Position numbers and translations under genes: made by a program
Shown here: positions 8,745 through 19,151 of the stretch, in pieces
How the letters are laid out: each line of letters opens with the position of its first letter
How positions within the stretch are numbered: the stretch's first letter is position 1
Notes under the pieces: model-generated
Database searches by the model: none
The model's input: the letters and a program-made list of their open reading frames with translations, nothing else
Told to the model about the DNA's origin: nothing
Source: a virus
Length of the DNA stretch: 60,125 nucleotides
IMG/VR virus record: IMGVR_UViG_3300044626_000224
Span: 1 to 60,125 of that record
Direction: 5' to 3' (one strand)

Positions 8745-9805
8745 GATTTCTTCTACCAGACCCATTAGGCAACGATAAACATTCTCAGATGTTTCACTCC
8801 AGCGGATTCGCTATTGCTGCTGGTGTGGTTGCCGTAGGTGCAGCGGCAGGATCAGCGGCTATCTCAATGTCGGCAGCGGATAGGGCTAAGAGGGGGCAAG
8901 GCAAAGCAGCGGCAGCATATAAAAAAGGACAACGCGAAGTCCAAAAGAGAATCGATGAGGTTAAGGCTCCAGAGTATAACCTCGCATCCATGATCGGTGA
9001 TGCTGGCAGAATTTCACAATATCAAAGAGGTGAATTGGAAAAGTTCCAGCCCGGAGCGGCGGCACTAAGAGCAAGGTCAGTTGGTCAAATCAACAAAGCA
9101 ATGGATGTTACTGACCAATACTTGAGGGGAGAAATCCCACAAGATGTCAGAGAACAAACCATGCGAAACATCGCTGAGTTTGGTGGGGCAGGATTCAACC
9201 CAGCAACAGCAGGCCGAGCAGGGGGATTCCAAGCAGCACAAGCATTGGTTCCAAGACAATTTGGATTAACCTCCCTTGATATTCAAGGAACTGGGATGGC
9301 GGCAATCCCTGCAATCCAAGGCACAGCACAAAACTGGCAGCAGTTGGCGCGAGCATTTACAGCAGACCCATTGGATGTAGGTAGGGTTCAACTTGGATTC
9401 CAAACGGCAGCAGCAGAAGTTGGATTGCAGAAAGCAAGAATGACTGCTGGCGTTTACGAGAACATCTACGGAGCAAACAAAGAGAATATCGCAGCAAGTT
9501 ACGCTGCACAGCAAGCAGTCGGCCAAGGTGTCTCTGACATTGGTAAGGCTACCTCTGGCGCGTTGATGGGCATGAGTAATATCAGTGCAGCACAACAAGG
9601 ACTGAATCTTGGAGGTATGGGTGGAGGTATGGGTGGATTTGGAACAGGATTTGGATCACAACCAGTAACAATTCAATCTAAAGCTGATTACGCAAGCAGG
9701 GTATCAAATCCTAATTTACAATATTTAGGTGGGCAAGTAGATACAATGACAGATACTTATAAAGGCCCAAGGTTGCAATCGCAAATCTACGGGGGAGGAA
9801 GGTAA
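8741..9805 (+). CDS. Internal virion / DNA-ejection protein 1
   Basis: A 354-residue protein that overlaps the cupin-like gene by ATGA. Residues about 20-45 form an Ala/Gly-rich hydrophobic segment (A-I-A-A-G-V-V-A-V-G-A-A-A-G-S-A). Amphipathic Ala/Gln-rich helices follow, then a Gly-rich patch (G-G-M-G-G-G-M-G-G-F). This resembles the small ejection proteins of short-tailed phages that form the inner core and channel. It is the first of three consecutive genes of growing size, as in known ejection cassettes. Confidence 0.6.
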   Translation: MRFLLPDPLGNDKHSQMFHSSGFAIAAGVVAVGAAAGSAAISMSAADRAKRGQGKAAAAYKKGQREVQKRIDEVKAPEYNLASMIGDAGRISQYQRGELEKFQPGAAALRARSVGQINKAMDVTDQYLRGEIPQDVREQTMRNIAEFGGAGFNPATAGRAGGFQAAQALVPRQFGLTSLDIQGTGMAAIPAIQGTAQNWQQLARAFTADPLDVGRVQLGFQTAAAEVGLQKARMTAGVYENIYGANKENIAASYAAQQAVGQGVSDIGKATSGALMGMSNISAAQQGLNLGGMGGGMGGFGTGFGSQPVTIQSKADYASRVSNPNLQYLGGQVDTMTDTYKGPRLQSQIYGGGR

Positions 9806-9811
9806 AATACT

Positions 9812-11419
9812 ATGTCTATCGCAGAACTCATAATGACAGGAACCAACCGCGCATCGGAATCTACCGCATGGGTTGGAGAATCTTTGGCTAAACTTGGTCA
9901 GAATGTAGGTGCGGCATTGGCACAGAAAGAAGCGCAAAACCAAGCTCAAGCTGTGCTACCAGTATTGCAAGCCACATATAAAAGTGCGTTTGATAAAATC
10001 GGACAAGGAAATTTGAGTGAGGGGTATACTGATTTGATGAATGCTCAACTCCAATTTGGAGCATCGAGCAATCCATTTATCCAAAACATGAATCAGCAGA
10101 TGACCGCCATGTCTAAACAATTTGCTGATGATTATCTACGGAAGAGTCAGATTGAAGCATATAATAACAGGTATTCTGGAGGAACAAGCGGCGGTGGGGG
10201 TGGTGGATTGCCAGCAGGGCCACAAGCATTTTTTGGCACAAATCCAGCCGATAATGAACCATTGCCAACGCGAGAAAATTACGTTGAAACAGTTGATGGA
10301 ATGCCAGCAGATAATGCAATGCCCGCATTTACTGGTGGGTTTTCGGCTAGTCTTAATGAGCCTAATCAAAATCAAGAAATGCCTTGGTCTTATCAAATGC
10401 CCAATGCAGTTCAGCCAACTCCAGAAGTTTCAAAAGAATTTGATAAAAATCAACAAGAGTATTTAGGTGCATCTCCAGATAAACAAATAACATATCAGAA
10501 TAATTTAAGCTCTACAAAAGCTCCGATTGGAACAAATGTTTCTCAATTTGATTTTTCAAATATTAAATCATTACGAAATGTAGTCGGCATCGCTGCTCCA
10601 GTGGAAAATATTGTTGAAGTTCCAGAATCACTTTCAGTAACAGAAAACAATAAGGGAACTTCATACGTTACTAAGTTCAATAAGAAGACCACCAATGATA
10701 CTGTAATAGCTAAGTCGGGCGACTTAGTTCTTACTGATGTGCCAAAAGCATTGAGCAGAATATCAAGCAATAAAACCTTGTCAAAATTCTTTAAGGAAAA
10801 TGAATTGGGCAATCTTGATATTGGAGAAAAATCTGAATTAGTAAAAAAACGCGGAAAAGAAACAGAGAGAGTAGAATCTTATTACATTGGAATTGATGGT
10901 AAAAAAGATTCATATATTACAATTTCCAAAGATGACTTTATTGCTGCATCTACAATTCAGAATCTTCCATCAAGTGCTAAAACATTAGATTCTACATTTA
11001 TCATCACAGATAAACCACTTCCAAAAGAAGAACCCGCCGCAACAGAATCTGCAAAACAAAGTATGAGTGTGGCTGAACAAGTTCGTTCACAATATGGTAA
11101 AAAAGAAGAAACCACACCAGCGGCAGCAACACCAGCGGCACAAGAATTAACTCTTGAACAACAAGTGCAACAAGAATTGTCTGGCGCAAAAAAAACTGCA
11201 AGAACAGTAACTCCACAGCAAGCTAAGGCAGTTGAGCAATCAAGAATATCTTCACAAAAATCAAACCTTGAGTCTGAGAAAAGAAGACTTGAAAATCTAA
11301 TTTATACAGTTCAAAGGGCTTCTGGTAAGAAGACATTAAAAGCTGGAATCACAAAAGAAACAGAAGCCAAGGTTAATGCAGAGCTTGATAAAATTAATAA
11401 ACAACTTGCATCCCTGTAA
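9812..11419 (+). CDS. Internal virion / DNA-ejection protein 2
   Basis: A 535-residue, largely low-complexity protein: Ala/Gln-rich helices up to about residue 110, a Gly run near 125-135, a long polar linker, a central domain (about 250-390), and a Lys/Glu/Gln-rich helical C-terminus (about 440-535) with coiled-coil character. The position between two other ejection-like genes and the size suggest a second core protein. No enzymatic motif (for example lytic transglycosylase) was recognised. Confidence 0.55.
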   Translation: MSIAELIMTGTNRASESTAWVGESLAKLGQNVGAALAQKEAQNQAQAVLPVLQATYKSAFDKIGQGNLSEGYTDLMNAQLQFGASSNPFIQNMNQQMTAMSKQFADDYLRKSQIEAYNNRYSGGTSGGGGGGLPAGPQAFFGTNPADNEPLPTRENYVETVDGMPADNAMPAFTGGFSASLNEPNQNQEMPWSYQMPNAVQPTPEVSKEFDKNQQEYLGASPDKQITYQNNLSSTKAPIGTNVSQFDFSNIKSLRNVVGIAAPVENIVEVPESLSVTENNKGTSYVTKFNKKTTNDTVIAKSGDLVLTDVPKALSRISSNKTLSKFFKENELGNLDIGEKSELVKKRGKETERVESYYIGIDGKKDSYITISKDDFIAASTIQNLPSSAKTLDSTFIITDKPLPKEEPAATESAKQSMSVAEQVRSQYGKKEETTPAAATPAAQELTLEQQVQQELSGAKKTARTVTPQQAKAVEQSRISSQKSNLESEKRRLENLIYTVQRASGKKTLKAGITKETEAKVNAELDKINKQLASL

Positions 11420-11440
11420 TCAACTTGATAAGTATTTCGC

Positions 11441-14400
11441 ATGACTTTTTCATTTGATGAACTCAAATCTCTTAGGAAAGAGGGATTCACGGACGATCAA
11501 ATTGCTTCTGTTTTATCGTCAAACGATAAAAGTATAGGAGATGTATTTAAAGAGGGCTATACATTAGATCAAATTACATCTGTGATTTCTGGTCAACCAA
11601 TACCAGAACCAGAACCAATCGAAGAGCGAGGTATAGTCCGCGCTGCTGGTGATGTTGGTGTAGCTTTCCTCCAAGGTGGAGTAGGTGCATTCCGTTCTTT
11701 GACTGATATATTTGGCGCAGATAATCCAGCTTCAACTGCACTTCGCGGAGTGGAAGAAGATGTTGGCAATCTCCTTTCTGCTCAAGCAAAGGAAGACAAG
11801 AACGAAGTATCACGCATTCTTACAGAAGCCCAAGATAAAGGAATCTATGATCAACTTGTTGCAGGTGTAGAAGCATTTGCTACTGCACCAGTTCTAACAA
11901 CAGCAGGCGCGGCGGGAAGTATTGCTGTGAACTTACTTGGTGGTATCACCGCTAATGCTGCATCATTAGGGATAAGGGGCGTTGCTTTGGGAGCTAAAGG
12001 CTTGATGGCTTCTCAAGCGGCAGTAGGTGCTGCTCAAGGTGCGGGAACTATCAAAGGTCAAATTTACGATGCAACTGAAAGCTACCTTTTAGAGCAAGGT
12101 ATGTCTCCAGAGATTGCCAAGCAAGGGGCAAGTGAAGCGCAATCATACGGAGGTAAAAATTTAGATAGCATACTTCTTGGAACGGGACTTGGTGCTGCCA
12201 ATGCATTGACTGGTGTAGAAAAGATTGCTGGCAATGTCATACTAAAACAGGGTGGTATCCCAACAAAATCAGCAGTAAGACGCTTTATTACTGGAACCGC
12301 TGGTGAAATGGCTCCAGAGGCAGTGCAAGCAGGACAAGCGGAAGCAGCACAAAACTTGGCACTGCAACGTGAAGGTGCTGATGTTCCAACTATGCGAGGC
12401 GTTGCATCTGCTGCTGCATTAGAGGGACTCGCTGGTGGTGCGCTTGGTGGCCCAACATCATTGTTCTTCAATAGACCAAGGGGGGAAACGCCACAGGTTG
12501 CTGAAGAAAGGGAAATAGATTCAACATCAGATCAAGTGGCAGACGAACTTGATAAGGAACCAACATCTCCAGCCACTGAAATGGCAATGAGGAGAATGCA
12601 GTCCCAAACTCAAATCGATAATCTTAAAACAGAAATCGAAGAGGACGAGCTTACTCTTCAGTCTATAGAGCAGACTTCACCAGATAGACAGAGGGCTGAG
12701 TTAGCACTGAGTGGCAAGAAAACTGCCTTGGCAAATTTAGTCTCAGAGTTCAATACAATTCCCAAAGAAGAATTATCGGAAACGATAATTAAGGAAGAGC
12801 AACCTGTCGCAGCACCTGCAACACCCACCGCTACCAAGGAATCAGCACTCGCAAAGATCGAAGAACTAAACAAGGAGTTCGATGCTTTGGATGAAAACGA
12901 CCAAGTAGGCATAAATAGGGTGAACGAAGCTATCGCAGTTGAGCAGAACAAACTCGCTGAACTTACCGCTATTGAGCAGGGAGTAGAACCACAGGGAACA
13001 ACTCCAACCCGTGAGATGGGACTTCCACCATCGGGTAGGAGATCAGAATTCGGAACCTTCTTTCCAGATCGACCAGTCCTTCAAGCATTCGTTAAGGCTA
13101 CAGACAAAGTTCTCGGAGCTATACAGGCTACAGGGAAACGCGCCCAGAAGCTCAAGAATGCGATCAGAACGGGGATTGCTGCCAATGCAGGGTTCTTGGC
13201 CGGAACGAACACAGAGGTTATCTCAAGCGAAGAATACGCCAAGCTGACAGGTGGCAAGCAAGTAGCCGCCGATACAGGCACATACCGCGCAACATTCCTC
13301 AATGGTAAAAAGTATCTGGTAGTTCCAGATGTAAATGTGCTTCAGCAATTAGCAACTCAAGGTGAACAACGAGCAGCAAGCAGAGACGCTGCATTGGATC
13401 AAGAGTCACGAGCAGCAGCCAAGAAACTGGAAGAGGAGATGATCCACCTCTCCATGTTCCAAGGTATCCAAGACGAGTATAAGGCTCTCAAGAAACCTAA
13501 ACTCACAGAGCAGGAATACATCGTAAAACGAATCTCTGACATAGCCCAAGAAGTAAAGCGCACCAATCCTAATGCTTTGCCGGGCGTTTCTGAAGTATAC
13601 TTGAACGAGAAGAACAAGAACCTCGATGACCTTACCTTCTCTCAAGAGTTCATGCGAATGGTGATCCAGCGCGTAAGAACTGGGCAGATCACCGAAGACT
13701 TGAATGCTATCAGAGCAGCAGAGAAAGAAGCATTCTCTGACAAAGATAAGGGTCTTATCGCGGCATGGAAGAACTCCATCCTTAACGCACTCAAGTTCGC
13801 TCGTAACTCCATCGCCCGTTACCTTGGCAAAGGAACCTCGACCAAGGAAGTGAAGAAGATGGAAGATGCCATCAACAACATCCTTGATGAGTATGGTATC
13901 GTAAAGGGTGAGGCTAACTACGAGTTTAAGGATTACTCTGCTGCTCAACCTAAAGGTGGAGTGAAAGCAGAACCCACCGAAGTTACCCCAACTACTGAGG
14001 AATCCTTACCAGTTGAAGCAGTATCGGAAACGATAACTCCAGCAATCGAAGCGAAGGCTGGCGGCAGATCAATGTTAGCAGCATTAGCAATTGCCGGACT
14101 TCCAATATCAGCTCCAATACAGCAAAGTAATATCAAGGGATCAGAAAAATTAGAAAACATACAGGGATATGAAAAGTATAAAGTTGGAGGAAAGGAATAC
14201 TATCGAATAGATACCTCCGTAAATCCAGAGTTAGAAAAAGCTACTACACTTGCGGCTGAAATCGGAGCTTCGTTATATACTAAACTTGATAATAGTCCAC
14301 AGGCAAAAATATACAAAAGAGTAGTTCTTGAAAGAAATGGAACTACTATTACAGAAAAAGATTTTACTGCTGATGAACTCGCCCAACTCCAAGATGCTGT

Positions 14401-17400
14401 AGTCAGCGCATTAATGAATGGCCGCAATTATGTAACTTATAAAGATTTTGGCATGGAGGTAGGTGATGCCGTTGTTACTAATAATCCTTGGATGGAAATA
14501 ATAGGAAGAGCCAAAATAGTTAAGGATAAATCTAATAACATATTTGTAAAAGACACTTACGATTTTAATCTAAGTCAAAAAGATGCATTCATATCACCAA
14601 CTTCAGTAATTGCAGAATCAGTAAGTAATCCAAGAGTTGCTGCAATATGGCTTGCTGCGCGAGTAGTCCCGCAAACGACTGAGGGTAAAACTGGAGTTCC
14701 TGTAAAAATAAAAATTTCTGGTCTGAAAGAACGAATGACAGAATCTTATTTTGAAAAGGCAGCTAATATTACACCTATCGAAGCGAAGGCAGGCGTAACT
14801 CCAGAAGGTGAACCAATGTCCAAGAGAGGGCAGAGCGTCATGCAGAAGATCACAACAAGAATGATCTCTGACTTGGAAGCTCAAGCAGAAATGCTTCGGC
14901 CAAAAGATAACAAGGCATACACCGAGTATCAGTCCCGCGCTGCACAGAAAGATAAGAAGTGGAATAAGGCATTACTTTCTCCGTTCTCAATCGCCGCGAA
15001 TCTATTCACATCGAACTCATTCACGGCAGCAAACAATGCCTTGGATAAGATTTTCAGAAACAATCCAGACGCTGACTTCTTTAGTGTTGCTCAGAACTTA
15101 GCAGGAATGGATGAGGCTACCGCACAGAGAGCATATAACATTTCTCCATACGAAAGATTGGTATTGATGGAGATGATGTATGAACTCTCTTCTGTTTACA
15201 GAAAAGAAGTGATGGACTCCAACATGAAGGCGACTGCCCGTGAATCTTTTGCTTTGGAATCCATAAATGTAGAGGCGGGATTGGCTCGTAACATTGCTCT
15301 TACTTTGCGTGAGAGTGGAAGAATGGTTCAAGCCGCCGCTGCCCTTCGCAAACTTGTCGGCGCAGGCATGGCTATCGATACCTACAAGAAGAACATCATT
15401 GCTTCGATGGGTAATCTGTCAGCAGTTACAAGATCATCATTCAATGAAGTAGCTAATGCCGTCCGAGGTGATCGGCGCAAGTCGATGGATAAGGTTTTCA
15501 ATACTAAAGAAGTATTTAGAAAAGCAGCATCCTTGATCAAGATGGCGCAGAGGAATCCAGAGAAGGTTCGTCAATCAATCCGCGCAGAGGTTTCTAAAAA
15601 GCAAACCGACTCAACCCGCCAGATTCTATTAGACTTTGCGGCGGGACTCTTCGATACCAAAGAAGACAAGTATGCCAACATGGTAGTAGACCAAACTGTT
15701 CAGAACATTCTCTCGATTGGAATGAACAAGAAGGAATTCTCCATCGATAATGTAACCAAGTTCATGTATCAGTCCTTCGCCGCTGCCGCAAAGCAGATGG
15801 GCATCCAACAAGCTGGGATTGAAAAGCAGAAGGCAGGCAAGCGCAGTGGCAAATACTTGGAGATGGTGAAGGCAGTTATCGGAAACGATAATGCTTACAA
15901 GTCCTTCTTGAACGATTTGGCAAACCGGATGGCAGAGAAGTATCAGAGCAGAGATGCATTCAACGCCGACTTCGCGGAACTCTTCAAGGCACTCCGATCA
16001 AACGAATGGGCAGACAAGTTAAGGACGCAGGCAATCAAAGACTCAGCAGACTTCTTGAACTACAAGTTCAATGATCTATTCACCTACCTTGGATCGAAGA
16101 GAGATGTAACACAAGAAGCAGTCAAGCAACACATCCGCACAGAGCTTCAAGGAACTGGCGCATCGAATGAACTGATCGAGAAGTTCATCCAAGACACAGA
16201 CAAGTATCTGAACGATGAAACGAGCAGAATTCTGCAAGATAAACTTGGATTCCGAATCGATGAGAAGACTGGCAAGGTAATGCCAAAGCCTCTCATGTCG
16301 GCTAAGATTCAAGAGGAGGCTGAAGCTCAGTTCAAAGCAATCAAGAACCTCAAAGACATCTCAAAGTTATCGACGAGCGATGAGGGTAACTTCAAACAAA
16401 ACTTGATCAGCAGGATCATCACTGAGGTTGGAATGGATGAGCAAAATGCTACTGAGTTGGCTACCTTAATCTCCGCTCAAATGGAGAAGGCAATGCTGGC
16501 GCAGAGGAGCGAGAATGTAGACAAGGCTATCAAGAAAGCTCAAGAGATATTATTAAACAATAAAGTTAAATCAACCGCCAATCAACGCACTATCCTCCAA
16601 AAACTAATTGAGATGGCAAACATGGGCGTATTGGATTCAGAGATGGTCTACGAAGCATTCAGACAAACCCATGACTTCCCTAAAGGTTTCATGCCATACG
16701 ATGCTGAGTTTGCAAATACCATCCGCGAGTGGGGTGATAGGATTTCCAAACTTCCAGCAGGAGTGATCCGTAGCATCGAAGAGGATAAGATGGGTCGAGC
16801 GTTGTTAGGTCGGTCTAAGTTCACTACTGGCGATGTTCTCTCAAGCTATTGGTATTTTGCACTGATCTCACAGGCATCAACTTCTGTGATTAACGCTTTA
16901 TCTGGTTCAAGTAACTTGATTGCCAACGTAGCTACATGGTCATTATACAATCCTAAATCATTCTTCCCAATGATGAAGGCGATGTATTCTGCTATTTCTG
17001 GGAAGCAGTCAGCGGCAGTCAATTCATTCCTGTATGTCATGCGTAACGGATTAAACCCATCTGGTATGCAGGATGAGAAGAGGGCTAAGTATCCTAAGAC
17101 GAATGTGCTTGAGGGTGCTACCCCAGAGAACACTCCCAAGATTGTTTATTACCTTACCAACTTCGGTGACGGGAAGATTAACTTCCTCCCCGATTGGATG
17201 AACACAGCATTGAAGAATGTTAACCCAAGGCAGTTGATGCGACTGATGAGGGCAACTGATATGTTCTTAAGGGAAGTTGCATACGAAGCGAAAGCAGCAC
17301 AACTTGGTGCAGCGGATTTTACAAGGGAAGGGTTTGACATGGCAAAGCGTCAAGCTGAGTTGGAGTTGGCATCATCGCAGGCTACTGGCAAACAGAAGGA

Positions 17401-18724
17401 GCAGGAGGTCATAATCCGCGCAAATGAAATCTATCGTGAGCAGAGATTGAAGGATGAGGAGAGACGAGCTATTGCGGAGCAGGCATCACTCGAAACTGCA
17501 TTCAACCAAGACCCGCAAGGCTTATTCGGCATGATGGCAAACTTTGTTAATGCACTTCTTGCCAAGTATCCAGCCACCAAATTCGTAATCCCATTCACAA
17601 ATGTTGTGGCTAACGTAACGAATGAGTTCCTTAACTACACATTCCCAGTTGCAATGTGGCGCGTGTATCAATCCAAAAAGAATGGATTGAAAGATCCGTT
17701 TACCCAAGGTCGAGCAGATAAAGAACATGAGATAGCAATTAAGGGCGTGATTGGTTTTGCTGCTTTGGTTGTTCCTTTCATTATCCAAGCACTCACAAGT
17801 GGAGATGAAGAGGATCAAGAGAAGCGTCCATATGTTCAGTTCTATGCTGAAGGGCCAAAAGACCCGCGACAAAAGAAAATCTGGCAGCAACGGGGAGGTC
17901 AGAAGTATTCAGTAAGAGTTGGTGATACATACTACTCATACCTATACACTCCACTTGTTATACCATTGGCTATGTCTGCGATGTTGCAGGAAGAAGTGAA
18001 GTCAATGAAGAAGAAGGGCGAAAAACTTCAAGCCGAAGACATGGGGAAACTTGCAGCAAGCGTTCTGACTGCACCATTCTCTGTTGGATTCGTTGCTGTC
18101 CTCAACCAATCATTCCTTACTGGTCTTGCTGACTTGCTGGAGTTCAAGGAATCTCAAGACCCAGTTCAAAAAGGAACGCAATTTGTAGGAGGAATCATAT
18201 CCCGTATGTTGGTTCCGGGTGCATTCCGCGACATCAACAAACTCTACACAGAAGACAAAGCAGTGGGTGGAGATTACCTTTCAAACTTCTTCAAGGATAT
18301 GCCCGGATCAGTGAACTTCTTGAACAAGGATGTGAACTACTTTGGTGATGATGCCAAGTTCCCATCTGCTGTGCAAGAGTCTGGATTCGGAAGACGCTTG
18401 GCAAGTGTTGTTGGCCGTATCGTTTCTACTGAGCAACCAGACCCAGCATGGGATGTTTTGTATAGAAACAACCTTACACCTCCAGCTTGGGATTCAAGCC
18501 TGTCATGGGATAATGGGAAGAAGATGACCAAGGAGCAGGAGTTGCAGTTTATCAGAGAGGCTGGGCCAATGATGCGTGATGCTATCATTGACATACAAAG
18601 TGATCTTGATGAGCTACCACTTGATGAAGCTCAAGACCTACTCAGCACAGAGATTCGTATCATCCGTAGAGAGGTGAAGGAAGACCTGCAAGATAGGTTG
18701 GAAATCCCTCTTGACATTGAGTGA
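11441..18724 (+). CDS. Giant internal virion / polyvalent protein (2,427 aa)
   Basis: One open frame of 2,427 residues, the largest gene. The N-terminus has two short repeats of the type E-G-F-T-D-D-Q-I-A-S-V-L and E-G-Y-T-L-D-Q-I-T-S-V-I. Hydrophobic Gly/Ala helices follow (about 130-200). Long helical regions fill the centre. The last about 500 residues resemble the C-terminal domains of large polyvalent phage proteins: membrane-type helices in F-A-A-L-V-V-P-F-I-I-Q-A-L, then P-L-V-I-P-L-A-M-S. Such proteins are packaged and ejected ahead of the DNA in short-tailed phages. Five dispersed palindromes lie in or just after the gene. No enzymatic motif could be assigned by eye. Confidence 0.65.
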   Translation: MTFSFDELKSLRKEGFTDDQIASVLSSNDKSIGDVFKEGYTLDQITSVISGQPIPEPEPIEERGIVRAAGDVGVAFLQGGVGAFRSLTDIFGADNPASTALRGVEEDVGNLLSAQAKEDKNEVSRILTEAQDKGIYDQLVAGVEAFATAPVLTTAGAAGSIAVNLLGGITANAASLGIRGVALGAKGLMASQAAVGAAQGAGTIKGQIYDATESYLLEQGMSPEIAKQGASEAQSYGGKNLDSILLGTGLGAANALTGVEKIAGNVILKQGGIPTKSAVRRFITGTAGEMAPEAVQAGQAEAAQNLALQREGADVPTMRGVASAAALEGLAGGALGGPTSLFFNRPRGETPQVAEEREIDSTSDQVADELDKEPTSPATEMAMRRMQSQTQIDNLKTEIEEDELTLQSIEQTSPDRQRAELALSGKKTALANLVSEFNTIPKEELSETIIKEEQPVAAPATPTATKESALAKIEELNKEFDALDENDQVGINRVNEAIAVEQNKLAELTAIEQGVEPQGTTPTREMGLPPSGRRSEFGTFFPDRPVLQAFVKATDKVLGAIQATGKRAQKLKNAIRTGIAANAGFLAGTNTEVISSEEYAKLTGGKQVAADTGTYRATFLNGKKYLVVPDVNVLQQLATQGEQRAASRDAALDQESRAAAKKLEEEMIHLSMFQGIQDEYKALKKPKLTEQEYIVKRISDIAQEVKRTNPNALPGVSEVYLNEKNKNLDDLTFSQEFMRMVIQRVRTGQITEDLNAIRAAEKEAFSDKDKGLIAAWKNSILNALKFARNSIARYLGKGTSTKEVKKMEDAINNILDEYGIVKGEANYEFKDYSAAQPKGGVKAEPTEVTPTTEESLPVEAVSETITPAIEAKAGGRSMLAALAIAGLPISAPIQQSNIKGSEKLENIQGYEKYKVGGKEYYRIDTSVNPELEKATTLAAEIGASLYTKLDNSPQAKIYKRVVLERNGTTITEKDFTADELAQLQDAVVSALMNGRNYVTYKDFGMEVGDAVVTNNPWMEIIGRAKIVKDKSNNIFVKDTYDFNLSQKDAFISPTSVIAESVSNPRVAAIWLAARVVPQTTEGKTGVPVKIKISGLKERMTESYFEKAANITPIEAKAGVTPEGEPMSKRGQSVMQKITTRMISDLEAQAEMLRPKDNKAYTEYQSRAAQKDKKWNKALLSPFSIAANLFTSNSFTAANNALDKIFRNNPDADFFSVAQNLAGMDEATAQRAYNISPYERLVLMEMMYELSSVYRKEVMDSNMKATARESFALESINVEAGLARNIALTLRESGRMVQAAAALRKLVGAGMAIDTYKKNIIASMGNLSAVTRSSFNEVANAVRGDRRKSMDKVFNTKEVFRKAASLIKMAQRNPEKVRQSIRAEVSKKQTDSTRQILLDFAAGLFDTKEDKYANMVVDQTVQNILSIGMNKKEFSIDNVTKFMYQSFAAAAKQMGIQQAGIEKQKAGKRSGKYLEMVKAVIGNDNAYKSFLNDLANRMAEKYQSRDAFNADFAELFKALRSNEWADKLRTQAIKDSADFLNYKFNDLFTYLGSKRDVTQEAVKQHIRTELQGTGASNELIEKFIQDTDKYLNDETSRILQDKLGFRIDEKTGKVMPKPLMSAKIQEEAEAQFKAIKNLKDISKLSTSDEGNFKQNLISRIITEVGMDEQNATELATLISAQMEKAMLAQRSENVDKAIKKAQEILLNNKVKSTANQRTILQKLIEMANMGVLDSEMVYEAFRQTHDFPKGFMPYDAEFANTIREWGDRISKLPAGVIRSIEEDKMGRALLGRSKFTTGDVLSSYWYFALISQASTSVINALSGSSNLIANVATWSLYNPKSFFPMMKAMYSAISGKQSAAVNSFLYVMRNGLNPSGMQDEKRAKYPKTNVLEGATPENTPKIVYYLTNFGDGKINFLPDWMNTALKNVNPRQLMRLMRATDMFLREVAYEAKAAQLGAADFTREGFDMAKRQAELELASSQATGKQKEQEVIIRANEIYREQRLKDEERRAIAEQASLETAFNQDPQGLFGMMANFVNALLAKYPATKFVIPFTNVVANVTNEFLNYTFPVAMWRVYQSKKNGLKDPFTQGRADKEHEIAIKGVIGFAALVVPFIIQALTSGDEEDQEKRPYVQFYAEGPKDPRQKKIWQQRGGQKYSVRVGDTYYSYLYTPLVIPLAMSAMLQEEVKSMKKKGEKLQAEDMGKLAASVLTAPFSVGFVAVLNQSFLTGLADLLEFKESQDPVQKGTQFVGGIISRMLVPGAFRDINKLYTEDKAVGGDYLSNFFKDMPGSVNFLNKDVNYFGDDAKFPSAVQESGFGRRLASVVGRIVSTEQPDPAWDVLYRNNLTPPAWDSSLSWDNGKKMTKEQELQFIREAGPMMRDAIIDIQSDLDELPLDEAQDLLSTEIRIIRREVKEDLQDRLEIPLDIE
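11513..11529. promoter_or_regulatory. Dispersed palindrome, copy 5 (5-base centre)
   Basis: TTATCGTCAAACGATAA has both intact arms but a five-base centre. It lies near the start of the giant virion gene. Confidence 0.75.
12773..12788. promoter_or_regulatory. Dispersed palindrome, copy 6 (in gene)
   Basis: TTATCGGAAACGATAA, full consensus, inside the giant virion gene, coding L-S-E-T-I-I. Confidence 0.85.
14021..14036. promoter_or_regulatory. Dispersed palindrome, copy 7 (in gene)
   Basis: GTATCGGAAACGATAA inside the giant virion gene; one outer base off consensus. Confidence 0.83.
15876..15891. promoter_or_regulatory. Dispersed palindrome, copy 8 (in gene)
   Basis: TTATCGGAAACGATAA inside the giant virion gene; read in a different frame from copy 6 (V-I-G-N-D-N), so the protein sequence does not explain the conservation. 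Confidence 0.87.
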
Positions 18725-18786
18725 GGCTGATGTAGTCTGAGTCCGCAGCATTTCGGGATGTTGTATACGTGTTATTCATTAGGTTG

Positions 18787-18820
18787 ACGCACCTCGGAGA
18801 AATCTGGGGTGCGTTTTCTT
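18787..18820 (+). terminator. Rho-independent terminator of the late virion operon
   Basis: The stem ACGCACC / GGTGCGT (787-793 with 808-814) is followed by TTTTCTTTT. It lies 60 bases after the giant gene and closes the rightward late unit. Confidence 0.82.
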
Positions 18821-18836
18821 TTATCGTTTCCGATAA
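18821..18836. promoter_or_regulatory. Dispersed palindrome, copy 9
   Basis: TTATCGTTTCCGATAA begins inside the T-run of the terminator and lies about 30 bases upstream of the early promoter. Confidence 0.9.
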
Positions 18837-18866
18837 AAATATTTTTAGAAATATTATAAAAATCTA

Positions 18867-18894
18867 TTGACGATTATCGGAGGATTGGTAGTAT
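18867..18894 (+). promoter_or_regulatory. Early rightward promoter
   Basis: The -35 is TTGACG (18867-18872) and the -10 is TAGTAT (18889-18894) with a 16-base spacer. The spacer holds a degenerate palindrome half-site (TTATCGGAGGATTGG). The first plausible start is the ATG at 18936. An apparent TTG start at 18867 is the -35 itself and is rejected. Confidence 0.6.
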
Positions 18895-18935
18895 CTACAT
18901 TGTTGGACGGCACAACCCCCGTCCACATAAAACTA

Positions 18936-19151
18936 ATGAAAGATACACCAACAGTAAAAAAAGAAACGACAGAAAAACCAGTAGTGCAGAACACAGAACT
19001 CCAGCGTGAAATCTATCTCCGCTTGGTTTCATCGGCAGCAGCAGACGGACGATTCCTCTTGGGTAATCTTCCCAATGCACAAGCAGTAGTCAAGCAAGGC
19101 GACCACCTCAAGGGTGTAGCTGAAATCCTTGCCAAGTGCTACGAGCAATGA
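18936..19151 (+). CDS. Small early protein
   Basis: A 71-residue protein. The Lys/Glu-rich N-terminus is followed by a helical block (L-Q-R-E-I-Y-L-R-L-V-S-S-A-A, then V-A-E-I-L-A-K-C-Y-E-Q). It is the first gene of the early rightward operon, and its stop overlaps the nuclease start (ATGA), so the two are translationally coupled. The function is not recognised. Position before a RecB-like nuclease could indicate an accessory role. Confidence 0.65.
   Translation: MKDTPTVKKETTEKPVVQNTELQREIYLRLVSSAAADGRFLLGNLPNAQAVVKQGDHLKGVAEILAKCYEQ

Noticed and set aside
18867-18935. TTG start extending the first early gene by 23 codons
   Set aside because: The TTG is part of the -35 box (TTGACG), and the extension covers the promoter itself.
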